A DNA stretch of 64,000 nt from Clostridia bacterium UC5.1-2E3 (lineage in GTDB: Bacteria; Bacillota; Clostridia; Lachnospirales; Lachnospiraceae). The notes under the pieces are model-generated. The model ran no database searches. It had not been told where the DNA came from and saw only the letters and a list, made by a program, of their open reading frames with translations. Each line of letters starts with the position of its first letter. Position 1 is the stretch's first letter. The DNA lies in the NCBI GenBank assembly GCA_001304875.1, contig BBZO01000004.1, positions 114,181 to 178,180 of the forward strand, read 5' to 3'. Shown here in pieces: positions 18,879-29,199 of the stretch. A program made the position numbers and the translations under genes.

Positions 18879-20043
18879 ATGAACGACACAAAGGTTACAG
18901 ATTCCATTCTGTATATAGGCGCAGACGACAAGACGATTGACCTGTTCGAGAGCCAGTACGTGGTTCCCAACGGCATCTCTTATAATTCCTATGTCATTTT
19001 GGACGAGAAAGTGGCCGTGATGGACACCGTGGACGCCAGAAAGACGGACGAGTGGCTGGCGAATCTGGACAGTGCCCTGGGCGGCAGGGACGTGGACTAT
19101 CTGGTCGTATCCCACATGGAGCCGGATCATGCGTCCAATATCCAGGCCCTTGCGGAGAAGTTTCCTGGCATGCAGGTGGTGGGAAATGCAAAGACATTCA
19201 GCATGATCTCCCAGTTTTTTGACATAGATCTGACCGGACGTTCCATGACCGTGAAGGAGGGCGACAGCCTCTCCTTAGGCAGCCACACGCTGACTTTCTA
19301 CATGGCGCCCATGGTGCACTGGCCGGAGGTTATGGTGACCTATGAATCCTCCGAGAAGGTTTTCTTCTCCGCCGACGGCTTCGGAAAGTTTGGCGCGCTG
19401 GACACCGAGGAGGACTGGGCCTGCGAGGCGAGACGCTACTATTTCAATATCGTGGGTAAATACGGCGCCAGGTGCAGGCACTCCTTAAGAAGGCGGCGGC
19501 CCTGGACATCCAGATCATCTGCCCGCTGCACGGCCCCATTTTAAAGGAAAATCTGGGTTACTATATTGAAAAATACGACACCTGGTCCAGCTACCGTCCC
19601 GAGGACGAGGCGTGCTTGTGGCCTGCGCATCCATCCACGGCAACACCGCGAAGGCGGCTGCGAAGCTGGCGGAGATTCTGGAGGCGAAGGGCGCGAAGAA
19701 GGTGGTTTTAACCGATCTGGCCCGGTGTGACATCGCCGAGGCGGTGGAGGACGCGTTCCGCTACGATAAAATGGTGACGCTGTGCGCCACCTACGACGGC
19801 GGCCTGTTCCCCTGCATGGAGGAATTTCTGCATCACCTTAAGTCCAAGGCCTACCAGAAGCGCAAGGTGGCGCTGGTGGAGAACGGAAGCTGGGCGCCCA
19901 TGGCGGCGAAGCTGATGCGCGGTATCTTCGAGGGCATGAAGGAGATCGAGGTCTGCGAAAAGACCGCCTCCATCCGCTCGGCCATGAAGGCGGACACGGT
20001 GAAGGAGCTGGAAGAGCTGGCGGACGAGCTGCTGGCCATGTAA
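18879..20043 (+). CDS. Flavodiiron protein (A-type flavoprotein), frameshifted
   Basis: Reduces O2 to water and/or NO to N2O in anaerobes. The N-terminal metallo-beta-lactamase domain has the diiron ligand motif HMEPDHA (H-x-E-x-D-H), VVGNAKTF, HWPEVMVTYE and FFSADGFGKFG; the C-terminal flavodoxin has ASIHGNTAKAA as FMN phosphate loop and TYDGGLFPCMEEFLHHL. Single losses near 19471 (GCCCAG to GCCAG) and 19611 (GAGGGC to GAGGC) split it into three frames. About 388 aa, a normal two-domain length with no rubredoxin. SD GGAGG. Likely a defence against oxygen for the oxygen-sensitive enzymes nearby. Confidence 0.92.
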
Positions 20044-20098
20044 AAGAGAAAAACGGAATTTAAGACCGGGCATTAAAATCAGACGTGCGAAATGAGAA

Positions 20099-20136
20099 AT
20101 GCCGCTGGATCACGAGAGATGATCCAGCGGCATTTT
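20099..20136 (+). terminator. Intrinsic terminator after the flavodiiron gene
   Basis: Long stem ATGCCGCTGGATC / GATCCAGCGGCAT with a TTTTG tail; it lies between convergent genes and could also act for the CoA-transferase on the other strand. Confidence 0.88.
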
Positions 20137-20170
20137 GACTGTCAGCTGTAAAAACTGTAATTCCGGCAGT

Positions 20171-21519
20171 TTACCGGTTGTTGCTGCGTCTCCAGATTTT
20201 CATCTTCTCCGCCTCTTTGATTAACTCATCCCTGAACTGCGGGTGAGCGATGGAGATGATGGCCTCGGCCCTCTGCCAGGTGTTCAGTCCCTTTAAGTTG
20301 ACCTTGCCGTACTCGGTGACAAGAAAATGAGTGTTGGCGCGGGAGTCGGTCACGATGGAGCCGGGATGCAGGGTCGGGAGAATCCTGGACTTTAACTCGC
20401 CGTCCTTCGTCTTAAAGGTGGAAGAGCAGCAGATAAAGCTCTTGCCGCCTTTGGAGAGGTAAGCGCCCATCACGAAATCCAGCTGTCCGCCGGCGCCGCT
20501 GATGTGCTTGATGCCGGAGGACTCGGAGCTGACCTGTCCGAAGAGGTCGATATCCACCGCGTTGTTGATGGACATAAAGTTGTCCAGCTGTGCCACAACC
20601 CGCACGTCGTTGGTGTAGCTTACAGGAGCGCTCATGCAGGCCGGGTTATTGTTCAGATAGTCGTAGAGCTTCTTCGTGCCTGCGCCGAAGCCGTACACCT
20701 GACGGCCCTTGTCGATGGCCTTGTGCGCGCCGGTGATCTTGCCTGCCTCGGCGATATCCACGAACGCGTCCACATACATCTCCGTATGTACGCCCAGATC
20801 CTTTAAGTCGGATTTTGCGATCAGGGAGCCGACCGCGTTGGGCATGCCGCCGATGCCTAACTGTAAGCAGGCGCCGTTGGGGATCTCCTCCACGATGAGT
20901 TTGGCGACGGTCTCATCCACCTCGGTGGGAGCCGCGCCGCCGCCATCTCCGCGATGGGGGGATTGCTGCCCTCGACGACCATATCCACCTGCGAAATGTG
21001 GATGCCTTCCTCGAAGCCGCCCAGGCAGACGGGCATGTTCGTGTTCACCTCCACGATGACCGTCCGGGAGGTCTCGCAGACAGCAGCCAGATGGGAGGCG
21101 TTGGGGCCGAAGTTAAAATATCCGTGCTCGTCCATGGGAGCCACCTGGATGATCGCGACGTCGTTGCGGTTTGCGTCGGAGAAATCGCGGTAGAATCTGG
21201 GGAGCTCAGAGTAGCGCATGGGGCCGTAGAACGCGAAGCCCTGCGCGATGGCCTTTCTCTCGATTCCGCCCATGTGCCAGGAGTTCCAGGTCATGTGCTC
21301 CGCCGGGTTCTCGATCTTGAAAATCTCCGGAACCCAGAGAAGTATGCCGCCGCGGAAATTCACGTCGTGAAGCTCCGGCAGCCTCTTCGCCAGCGCGGCG
21401 TCAACCGCCACCGGAGTGCCGGTGGTCCAGCCGTAATCCACCCAGTCCCCGCTCTTGACGATGGCCGCCGCCTGCTCGGCAGAAACGAGTTTTTCTTCAT
21501 ACATTTTTCTGAAATCCAT
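20171..21519 (-). CDS. but: Butyryl-CoA:acetate CoA-transferase, frameshifted
   Basis: Final step of butyrate formation: moves CoA from butyryl-CoA to acetate. Sequence follows the gut-clostridial But type closely: [93 protein letters not shown] and the C-terminal [11 protein letters not shown]. One base is lost near 20937, within [12 protein letters not shown]. Start ATG 21519 is chosen over GTG 21528 because AAAGGTG lies just upstream of it. Divergent from the thl-crt-hbd-bcd-etf operon that makes its substrate. A 4-hydroxybutyrate CoA-transferase is the closest alternative. Confidence 0.9.
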
Positions 21520-21546
21520 ATCGTTCACCTTTACCTTCTATATTTT

Positions 21547-21693
21547 ATGCTATCAGTTTAGCATTATAGGCTTCGAAGGTCAACAGCCTACTATTTTATT
21601 CAAAAAAATACAGAAAATTTAATAGTTAATTATTTGACAACTATTTACAAGAGTGTTATCATATAAGTACTATGGTTTATGCTAAATTGCATA
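21547..21693. promoter_or_regulatory. Two related inverted repeats between but and thlA
   Basis: ATGCTATCAGTTTAGCAT at 21547-21564 lies in the leader or -10 area of but (minus strand TTGACC-17-TAAACT overlaps it), and TATGCTAAATTGCATA at 21678-21693 lies just after the thlA transcription start. Both share TATGCTA / GCAT halves. They may be operators for one regulator of both butyrate promoters. They do not match the Rex consensus I know. Confidence 0.45.
21634..21662 (+). promoter_or_regulatory. Sigma-A promoter of the butyrate operon
   Basis: TTGACA at 21634-21639 and TATCAT at 21657-21662, spacer 17 bp, about 60 nt before thlA. Confidence 0.85.
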
Positions 21694-21724
21694 GAAAATG
21701 TAGTTTTCAAGGAGGAAGTAGTTT

Positions 21725-22905
21725 ATGGCAAAGAAGATTGTTTTGGCTGGAGCCTGCAGGACCGCCATCGGTTCCATGGGAGGATCTCTCAGCACAGTAC
21801 CGGCTGCGATTTAGGTGCGATTGTAATTAAAGAAGCTGTAAAAAGAGCTGGTATTGCTCCGGAGCAGGTTGACCACGTTTACATGGGATGCGTAATCCAG
21901 GCCGGTTTAGGACAGAACGTTGCCCGCCAGGCATCCATCAAGGCAGGTCTTCCGGTGGAAGTACCGGCTGTCACCTTAAACGTAGTGTGCGGTTCCGGTC
22001 TGCACTGCGTGAACGCAGCAGCTGAGATGATTTTAGCAGGCGATGCAGATATCGTTGTTGCAGGCGGTACGGAGAACATGTCCATGGCTCCCTACGCGCT
22101 TAAGAATGCCCGTTACGGTTACCGCATGGGCAACGCTCCGATGATCGACACCATGGTCAACGACGCGCTGTGGGATGCATTCAACGACTACCACATGGGT
22201 ATCACCGCAGAGAACATCTGCGAGCAGTGGGGTCTCACCAGAGAGGAGCTTGACCAGTTCGCAGCAGCCAGCCAGCAGAAGGCAGTTGCAGCCATCGAGG
22301 CAGGCGCTTTCAAGAACGAGATCGTTCCCGTAGAAGTTAAGAAGAAAAAAGAGACTGTAATTTTCGATACGGATGAGGGTCCGCGTCCCGGCACCACCGC
22401 TGAGAGCATCAGCAAGCTCCGCCCGGCATTCAAGAAGGACGGCATGGTAACCGCAGGAAACGCATCCTCCATCAACGACGGCGCAGCCGCTATCGTGGTT
22501 ATGAGCGAGGAGAAGGCCAAAGAGTTAGGCGTTACCCCCATGGCTACCTGGGTGGCAGGTGCTCTGGGCGGCGTTGAGCCGGCGATCATGGGCATCGGTC
22601 CTGTGGCTGCTACCAAAAAGGTACTGGCTAAGACCGGCATGCAGATCAGCGATTTCGACATCATCGAGGCCAACGAGGCGTTTGCGGCTCAGTCTGTTGC
22701 GGTAGGCAAGGACTTAGGCTTCGACCTTTCCAAGTTAAATCCGAAGGGCGGCGCGATCGCACTGGGACATCCGGTTGGAGCATCCGGCTGCCGTATCCTT
22801 GTAACCCTGCTTCACGAGATGCAGGAGAAGGACGCCAAGACTGGTCTGGCTACTCTCTGCATCGGCGGCGGCATGGGCTGTGCAGCTATCGTTAAGAGAG
22901 ACTAA
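21725..22905 (+). CDS. thlA: Acetyl-CoA acetyltransferase (thiolase), frameshifted
   Basis: Condenses two acetyl-CoA to acetoacetyl-CoA, the entry to butyrate synthesis. Start [20 protein letters not shown], active-site Cys in NVVCGSGLH, then [39 protein letters not shown], the His motif GHPVGASG and the second Cys in CIGGGMG. One G is lost near 21809 (GCGGAT to GCGAT). The true start is ATG 21725 behind SD AAGGAGGAAG. First gene of a six-gene operon. Codon use is biased like that of a highly expressed gene. Confidence 0.95.
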
Positions 22906-22932
22906 TCTGGAAGATTCCGGGGAGATGAGCCA

Positions 22933-23708
22933 ATGGGATTTGTAGAGTATAACCAGGAAGCTACATCGGCGTCATGACAGTGAACCGTCCGAAGGCGTTA
23001 AACGCGCTGAATCCGGACGTGCTTAAGGATCTTAAAGACGCCTTTGAGGCCGTAGATTTGGAAACGACGAGAGTCATCGTGCTCACGGGAGCCGGCGAGA
23101 AGTCCTTTGTGGCCGGCGCCGACATCGCTGCCATGAGCCAGATGACAAAGGAGGAGGGCGAGGCGTTCGGAAAGTTCGGCAACGACATTTTCCGCATGAT
23201 CGAGACCTTCCCGATCCCGGTGATTGTGGCGGTCAACGGCTTCGCTCTGGGCGGCGGCAACGAGCTGGCCATGAGCTGTGACATCCGCATCTGCTCCGAC
23301 AACGCTGTCTTCGGACAGCCGGAGGCAGGCCTGGGAATCACGCCGGGCTTCGGCGGAACCCAGAGACTGGCCCGCATTGTCGGAGTCGGCAAGGCCAAGG
23401 AGATGGTATACGGAGCCCGCAACATCAAGGCGGAGGAAGCGTACCGCATCGGTCTTGTGAACGCGGTTTACCCGCAGGCGGAGCTGATGGGAGCGGCCAT
23501 GAAGCTGGCCGGCATCATCGCAGGCAACGCACCGATCGCAGTGAGAAACTGCAAAAAGGCCATGAACGACGGACTGGATACTGATATGGACAACGCGATT
23601 GTCATCGAGGAGAAGCTGTTTGGCGCATGCTTCGAGACCGAGGATCAGCAGGAAGCCATGAAGGCGTTCGTGGAAAAGAGGAAAGTGGAAGCATTCCACA
23701 ACAGATAG
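22933..23708 (+). CDS. crt: Crotonase (3-hydroxybutyryl-CoA dehydratase), frameshifted
   Basis: Dehydrates 3-hydroxybutyryl-CoA to crotonyl-CoA. Enoyl-CoA hydratase fold: TVNRPKALNALN, oxyanion-hole segment SFVAGADIAAM, VNGFALGGGNELAMSCDIRI containing the first catalytic Glu, and FGQPEAGLGITPGFGGTQRL with the second. About 259 aa after repair of a single loss near 22960 that otherwise truncates MGFVEYNQEG YIGV. SD GGGGAGATGAG is weak. Placed between thlA and hbd as in other clostridial butyrate operons. Confidence 0.94.
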
Positions 23709-23754
23709 TTTTCTGTTATAATCATCAGGAAAAATATATTGAGGAGAAATAAAA

Positions 23755-24591
23755 ATGATAGTAGGAATAATTGGAGCAGGAACCATGGGTTCCGGTATCG
23801 CACAGGCATTTGCACAGGTAGACGGTTATGAGGTTCGTTTATGCGACATCAACGAGGAGTTCGCAGCAAACGGAAAACTGAGAATTACCAAGACTCTTGA
23901 GAAGAGAGTGGCCAAGGGCAAGATGGCGAAAGAGGACGCCGACAAGATCATTGCAAAGATCAAGACCGGCACAAAGGAGATCTGCAGCGACTGCGATCTG
24001 ATCGTAGAGGCGGCTGTGGAGAACGTGGATATCAAGAGACAGACCTTCAAGGAGCTGGACAAGATCTGCAAACCGGAGTGTATCTTCACCACCAACACCT
24101 CCTCCCTTTCCATCACCCAGATTGCTGCAGGCCTGGAGCATCACGTTGTAGGTATGCACTTCTTCAACCCGGCTCCCGTTATGAAGCTGGTTGAGATCAT
24201 TGCAGGACTGAACACTCCGAAGGAAGTGGCGGACCGCGTAGTAGCGATTGCCACCGAGATCGGCAAGACACCGGTTGAGGTACGCGAGGCTGCCGGATTC
24301 GTTGTAAACAGAATCCTTATCCCGATGATCAACGAGGCGATCGGTATTTACGCAGAGGGCGAGGCGAGCGCGGAGGACATCGACACCGCGATGAAGCTGG
24401 GCGCAAATCATCCGATGGGCCCGCTGGCGCTGGGCGACCTGATCGGTCTGGACGTTGTTCTGGCGATCATGGAGGTTTTACAGAGCGAGAGCGGCGATCC
24501 CAAGTACCGTCCGCATCAGATGTTGAGAAAGCTGGTTCGCGGCGGCCGTCTTGGTGTTAAGACCGGCAAGGGCATCTACGACTACTCATAA
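23755..24591 (+). CDS. hbd: 3-hydroxybutyryl-CoA dehydrogenase
   Basis: Reduces acetoacetyl-CoA to 3-hydroxybutyryl-CoA. The N-terminal Rossmann loop [17 protein letters not shown] binds the nicotinamide cofactor; [12 protein letters not shown] and the [13 protein letters not shown] segment carry the catalytic Ser/His region; [17 protein letters not shown] and [19 protein letters not shown] belong to the C-terminal domain. 278 aa, the usual size, and one of the few intact genes here. SD GAGGAG. Confidence 0.97.
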   Translation: MIVGIIGAGTMGSGIAQAFAQVDGYEVRLCDINEEFAANGKLRITKTLEKRVAKGKMAKEDADKIIAKIKTGTKEICSDCDLIVEAAVENVDIKRQTFKELDKICKPECIFTTNTSSLSITQIAAGLEHHVVGMHFFNPAPVMKLVEIIAGLNTPKEVADRVVAIATEIGKTPVEVREAAGFVVNRILIPMINEAIGIYAEGEASAEDIDTAMKLGANHPMGPLALGDLIGLDVVLAIMEVLQSESGDPKYRPHQMLRKLVRGGRLGVKTGKGIYDYS

Positions 24592-24606
24592 TTATTTTAG
24601 AATCGC

Positions 24607-24631
24607 AACGGGTTACGGGTAGGTAACCGTT
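24607..24631 (+). other. Intra-operon hairpin between hbd and bcd
   Basis: AACGGGTTAC pairs with GGTAACCGTT around a 5-nt loop, without a T-run. It may be an mRNA processing or stability element rather than a terminator. Confidence 0.45.
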
Positions 24632-24664
24632 TAGCGTGATATATTAAAAAATGGAGGAATTGAC

Positions 24665-25815
24665 ATGGATTTTACATTAAGTAAAGAGCATGAGATGGCG
24701 AGAGCACTGTTCCGTGACTTCGCCGAGAAAGAGGTTAAGCCTTTAGCGCAGGAAGTTGACGAGACCGAGCACTTCCCGACAGACACTGTTAAGAAGATGC
24801 AGGCTCTCGGTTTCATGGGTATTCCGATTCCGAAGGAGTACGGCGGACAGGGCTGTGACCCGCTTACATATGCAATGTGCGTGGAGGAGCTTTCCAAGGT
24901 TTGCGGCACCACAGGCGTTATCGTTTCCGCACACACCTCTCTGTGCTGCGACCCGATCCAGACCTACGGTACCGAGGAGCAGAAGCAGAAATACTTAGTT
25001 CCGCTTGCCAAGGGCGAGAAGTTAGGCGCATTCGGCCTTACCGAGCCGGGCGCAGGTACAGATGCCCAGGGTCAGCAGACCAAGGCTGTCTTAGACGGCG
25101 ACGAGTGGGTATTAAACGGTTCCAAGATCTTCATCACCAACGGTAAAGAGGCTGACACCTACGTGATCATCGCCGTTACCGGCACCGTTGAGAAGAGAGG
25201 CAAGACCAGAAAAGAAATTTCCGCATTTATCGTTGAGAAGGGCACTCCGGATTCTCCTTCGGTACCAAAGAGAAGAAGATGGGTATCCGCGGATCCGCCA
25301 CCTACGAGCTGATTTTCACAGACTGCCGTATCCCGAAGGAGAACCTGTTAGGCAAGCAGGGCGAGGGCTTCCACATCGCCATGCACACCTTAGACGGCGG
25401 CCGTATCGGTATCGCTGCACAGGCACTTGGCCTTGCAGAGGGCGCTCTTGAGAGAACCGTCGCTTACGTTAAGGAGAGAAAACAGTTCGGCAGAACTCTG
25501 GGACAGTTCCAGAACACCCAGTTCCAGCTGGCAGATATGGCCACCAAGGTAAAAGCTGCACAGCTTCTGGTTTACAGAGCCGCTATGGCGAAGGCTACCC
25601 AGAAGAACTACTCTGTAGAGGCTGCCATGGCTAAGCTGTACGCTGCTGAGACCGCTATGGAAGTTACCACCAAGGCTGTTCAGCTTCACGGCGGTTACGG
25701 CTACACCAGAGAGTACGATGTTGAGCGCATGATGCGCGACGCGAAGATCACAGAGATCTACGAGGGAACATCCGAAGTTCAGAGAATGGTTATCTCCGCT
25801 GACTTATTAAAGTAA
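24665..25815 (+). CDS. bcd: Butyryl-CoA dehydrogenase, frameshifted
   Basis: FAD-dependent reduction of crotonyl-CoA to butyryl-CoA; with EtfAB it can bifurcate electrons from NADH to crotonyl-CoA and ferredoxin. Acyl-CoA dehydrogenase signatures: [55 protein letters not shown] and the C-terminal [20 protein letters not shown] with [14 protein letters not shown] (catalytic Glu in IYEGTSE). One G is lost near 25251, within [13 protein letters not shown]. 383 aa after repair. SD TGGAGGAA. Confidence 0.95.
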
Positions 25816-25865
25816 TAAGACCAGAACGAGACGAAGCAAATTAAAAAATAAGGAGTGACAATACA

Positions 25866-26645
25866 GTGAAAATCGTTGTTTGTGTAAAACAGGTTCCGGA
25901 TACCAAGGGCGGAGTTAAGTTCAATCCCGACGGTACCCTGGATAGAGGTGCAATGCTTGCAATTATGAACCTGATGACAAGGCTGGTCTGGAAGCTGCTC
26001 TTCGCTTAAAGGATCAGTACGGTGCAGAGGTTACCGTAGTTACCATGGGCCTTCCGAAGGCTGAGGAGGTTCTCCGTGAGGCTATGGCCATGGGCGCCGA
26101 CAATGGTATCCTTGTAACTGACAGAGTGCTGGGCGGCGCAGATACCTGGGCTACTTCTCAGACCCTGGCTGGCGCCATCCGCAACTTAGAGTACGATCTG
26201 ATCATCACTGGCCGTCAGGCGATCGATGGAGATACCGCACAGGTTGGTCCGCAGATCTCCGAGCACCTTGGCCTTCCGGTTATCAGCTACGCCCAGAACA
26301 TCAAGATCGAGGGCGACAGCGTGATCGTAGAGCGTCAGTACGAGGACAGATACCATGTTCTTAAGGCGAAAATGCCGTGCTTAATCACAGCACTTTCTGA
26401 ATTAAATGAGCCGCGTTACATGACTCCGGGCGGAATCTTTGACGCGTACAAGAAGGATATCACCGTATGGGGCAGAGCAAACCTGGTAGATGTATTAGAC
26501 AGCAACCTGGGTATGAAGGGATCCCCGACCCAGATCGCCAAGCTTCCGATAAGGTTAGAAAGGCGCCGGCGAGAAGGTTACCCTGGACCCGGCCGGTTCT
26601 GCAGACTACATCGTAGAGAAGCTTCTTGCAAAACATGTTCTTTAA
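25866..26645 (+). CDS. etfB: Electron transfer flavoprotein beta subunit, frameshifted
   Basis: Electron-carrying partner of Bcd. GTG start (MKIVVCVKQVPDTKGGVKF) after SD AAGGAGTG. Seen: AGLEAALRLKDQYGAEVTVV, VLREAMAMGADNGILVTD, LIITGRQAIDGDTAQVGPQ and the adenosyl-binding YEDRYHVLKAKMPCLITAL. Three single-base losses, near 25972 (AACCCT), 26540 and 26566 (AAGGGC), must be repaired to reach the terminal VEKLLAKHVL at 26645. About 260 aa. Confidence 0.94.
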
Positions 26646-26676
26646 TTTAAAATAATAGAAAAGTGTGGTGGAAAGA

Positions 26677-27726
26677 ATGAATTTAGCAGAATATAAAGGT
26701 GTATTTGTCTTTGCACAGCAGGTAGATAACAAGATTAGCGGCATCGCTTTCGAGCTGATTGGCAAAGGTAAAGATTTAGCAAAAGATTTAAACACTGAAG
26801 TTACGGCTGTTTTAGTAGGTTCCGGCGTGAAGGAGCTTGCAGACCAGCTTGCAGAGTACGGCGCTGACAGAGTAATCGTCGTTGACGATCCGGAGTTAAA
26901 GGAGTACAGAACCGAGCCGTACACCCATGCGCTTGCATCTGTTGTTGAGAAGTACAAACCCGAGATCTTCTTAATCGGTGCGACCGCCATCGGACGTGAC
27001 CTTGGTCCCCGCGTCTGCGCGAGAATCCATACCGGTCTGACTGCTGACTGCACACAGCTGGATATCGGCGATTTCCCGTTAAACCCGATGCCGGGCAGAG
27101 AGCAGAAGCACAATCAGCTGCTCATGACCCGTCCCGCATTCGGCGGCAACACCATCGCTACCATCGCTTGCCCGGAGTTCCGTCCGCAGATGGCAACCGT
27201 TCGTCCCGGCGTTATGCAGAAGCTTCCGAGAGAGGCTGGAAGAAAGGCTGTTGTCGAGGAGTTCAATCCTGGATTTACTCCCAACGACAAGTATGTTGAG
27301 ATTCTCGACATCGTTAAGGCTGTTACCGACACCGTAGATATCATGGACGCTAAGATCCTTGTATCCGGCGGACGTGGAATGGGCGGCCCGGAGAACTTCA
27401 AGATTCTGGAGGAGCTGGCGGAGGCCATTGGCGGAACCGTAAGCTGCTCCCGTGCCGTTGTTGACGCAGGCTGGAAGCCGAAGGATCTCCAGGTTGGACA
27501 GACCGGTAAGACCGTTCGTCCCAACGTTTACTTCGCAATCGGTATCTCCGGTGCGATCCAGCACCTGGCAGGTATGGAGGAGTCCGACATCATCGTTGCA
27601 ATCAACAAAGATGAGTCCGCTCCGATCTTCGATGTAGCTGACTACGGTGTAGTAGGCGATCTGAACAAGATCGTTCCGCTTCTCACCGAGAAGATCAAAG
27701 CTGCAAACGCTGCTAAGAATCAGTAA
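26677..27726 (+). CDS. etfA: Electron transfer flavoprotein alpha subunit
   Basis: FAD-binding subunit of the electron-transfer flavoprotein, 349 aa. The N-terminal half resembles EtfB ([20 protein letters not shown]); the C-terminal FAD domain has [54 protein letters not shown] and [23 protein letters not shown] 26677 is taken rather than the in-frame GTG 26665, since GGTGG lies between them. Intact. Last gene of the butyrate operon. Confidence 0.96.
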   Translation: MNLAEYKGVFVFAQQVDNKISGIAFELIGKGKDLAKDLNTEVTAVLVGSGVKELADQLAEYGADRVIVVDDPELKEYRTEPYTHALASVVEKYKPEIFLIGATAIGRDLGPRVCARIHTGLTADCTQLDIGDFPLNPMPGREQKHNQLLMTRPAFGGNTIATIACPEFRPQMATVRPGVMQKLPREAGRKAVVEEFNPGFTPNDKYVEILDIVKAVTDTVDIMDAKILVSGGRGMGGPENFKILEELAEAIGGTVSCSRAVVDAGWKPKDLQVGQTGKTVRPNVYFAIGISGAIQHLAGMEESDIIVAINKDESAPIFDVADYGVVGDLNKIVPLLTEKIKAANAAKNQ

Positions 27727-27753
27727 TCAGTAATTATATATGACGGCGTGGAG

Positions 27754-27787
27754 GACGCTGGCGCACGGGAGTGCGCCGGCGTCTTTT
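27754..27787 (+). terminator. Intrinsic terminator of the butyrate operon
   Basis: GC-rich stem GACGCTGGCGCAC / GTGCGCCGGCGTC with a GGGA loop, followed by TTTTTT. Confidence 0.93.
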
Positions 27788-27789
27788 TT

Positions 27790-27925
27790 ATTTAATAGGA
27801 AACTGCGTTCCCTATTAAACAAAACGCTCCGCGAGGATGCGCACTACGCGCAGAGGAATATGGCTGCTTTCGCAGCCGCGCTCCGGCGCAAGTGTGCGCC
27901 TGGCGCACACTTTTTTAGTGCCTTG
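27790..27925. repeat. Structured intergenic element, possible dispersed repeat
   Basis: Three hairpins follow one another: TTTAATAGG / CCTATTAAA (27790-27818), a GCTGCGAAAGC-type hairpin near 27861-27876, and GTGTGCGCC / GGCGCACAC with T-run (27892-27918). The sequence codes for nothing and looks like a mobile or dispersed palindromic element; copy number cannot be judged from one window. This accounts for most of the 300-nt gap before 28029. Confidence 0.4.
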
Positions 27926-27978
27926 CGGCGCACGTCGCTCTGAGTGATAATTTATCGGCGGCATTTTGGATAAGAGAA

Positions 27979-28006
27979 TTGACATTTCCCCGCAACACGG
28001 TAGAAT
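27979..28006 (+). promoter_or_regulatory. Sigma-A promoter of the EutH-like gene
   Basis: TTGACA at 27979-27984 and TAGAAT at 28001-28006, spacer 16 bp, 23 nt before the gene. Confidence 0.75.
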
Positions 28007-28028
28007 GGATATATGGGGAGGGAGAGGT

Positions 28029-29145
28029 ATGAATATTTTTGTGGCGATTATGCTGGGATTTGCAGCCCTGGGACTGTTTGACAAGATGATCGGAGGCAGG
28101 CTGGGGCTGGGAGAAGGAATTTGATCAGGGGATGGAAACCGCCGGCGGCCTGGCGCTGTCCACGGTCGGCTTCTACTGCGTGGGTGTCTCCTATGTGCAG
28201 AATCACGCGGAGTCCATCGCTCTTGCCAGCCAGGGGATGCCGTTTGACCCGGCGCTGGTGATTGGATGCCTGCTGGCCCCGGATATGGGCGCACTGCCCA
28301 TGACCATAAAGCTGGCCGCCGATCTCCCGATGGCGGTGTTTACCGGAGCCATGGTGTCCGGCGGCCTGGGGATGACCGTCTGCTACCAGCTGCCGGTGTT
28401 TCTGGCCTTTGTGCAGTGGAATGAGGTTCCGGGGCTGATGCGCGGCTTCGTGGCCGGACTGATCACACTGCCGGTGGGGCTTTTCGCGGGCGGCTTCCTG
28501 CTGGGGATTGCTCCCGCAAGACTTTTGGTCAACATGATTCCCGTGCTTGCCCTGTGTGTGGCGCTGGTGCTGGCGTTCGTGCTGATACCGGGACTCACCA
28601 CGAAGATACTGATTGTCATTGGAAATATCATCCGCATTGCCAGCTATCTCCTGTTTGGGCTGGTGATGCTCGGTGTGTTTGTGCCGCAGTGTGCGGTGGT
28701 GGACAGTTCCTGGTAGGAGATGCTCTATCTGGTCATCCGCATGGTCGTGGTGGCCTGCGGAGGCATGGTTTTATCCCATCTGGCGCTGGAGAAATTCGGC
28801 GGGCACATCGGACGCCTGGGGGATTTCCTGGGAATCAACCAGGAAGCGGTCATGGGACTGATCTTAAGCTGTACGCAGAGCCTGGCCATGCTGCCGCTCT
28901 ACTCCCGGATGGACCGGAGAGGACAGATTCTCAACGCGGCCTTCTCTGTCTGCGGAGCCTACGTGGTAGGCGGACAGATGGCCTTCGTGGCCAGCCTTGT
29001 GCCGGGCGGCATGGTGAATGCGTATATGATCTGCAAGGCGCTGTCCGGCGTGGCTGCTGTGGGGCTGGCGGCGGTGATGTGCAGAGGGGAGAGGCAGATG
29101 CTACATAGAAACAGGATTGCCGTCTGGAAAATAAAAGGACAGTAA
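28029..29145 (+). pseudogene. EutH-like permease, disrupted
   Basis: Related to the ethanolamine permease EutH: about ten hydrophobic segments, with LALSTVGFYCVGV, ALVIGCLLAPDMGALPM (matching the LLACDMGG region of EutH), GFVAGLITLPVGLFAGG and a C-terminal LILSCTQSLAMLPLYSRMD. Two defects: an extra base near 28115 (GAAGGAATTT for GAAGAATTT), and an in-frame TAG at 28714-28716 after AVVDSSW; the same frame continues as family sequence for 143 codons. No other eut genes are nearby, so a role in ethanolamine use is unlikely to be complete. It could be a true pseudogene or two sequence errors. Confidence 0.7.
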
Positions 29146-29185
29146 AAGTCCGGGATTCCGTAAATTGGAATCCCGGACTTATTTT
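29146..29185. terminator. Bidirectional terminator
   Basis: Perfect stem AAGTCCGGGATTCC / GGAATCCCGGACTT with a 7-nt loop and ATTTTAG tail, between convergent genes. Confidence 0.9.
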
Positions 29186-29199
29186 AGACGTTCTAAGCT

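Noticed and set aside
24665..27726. Programmed frameshifting in bcd or etfB
   Set aside because: No slippery heptamer or downstream pseudoknot stands out, the same kind of break occurs in dozens of unrelated genes, and these enzymes are not known to use recoding.
28714..28716. TAG in the EutH-like gene as a pyrrolysine codon
   Set aside because: No pyl genes or methylamine methyltransferases are in view, and EutH proteins are not known to contain pyrrolysine.
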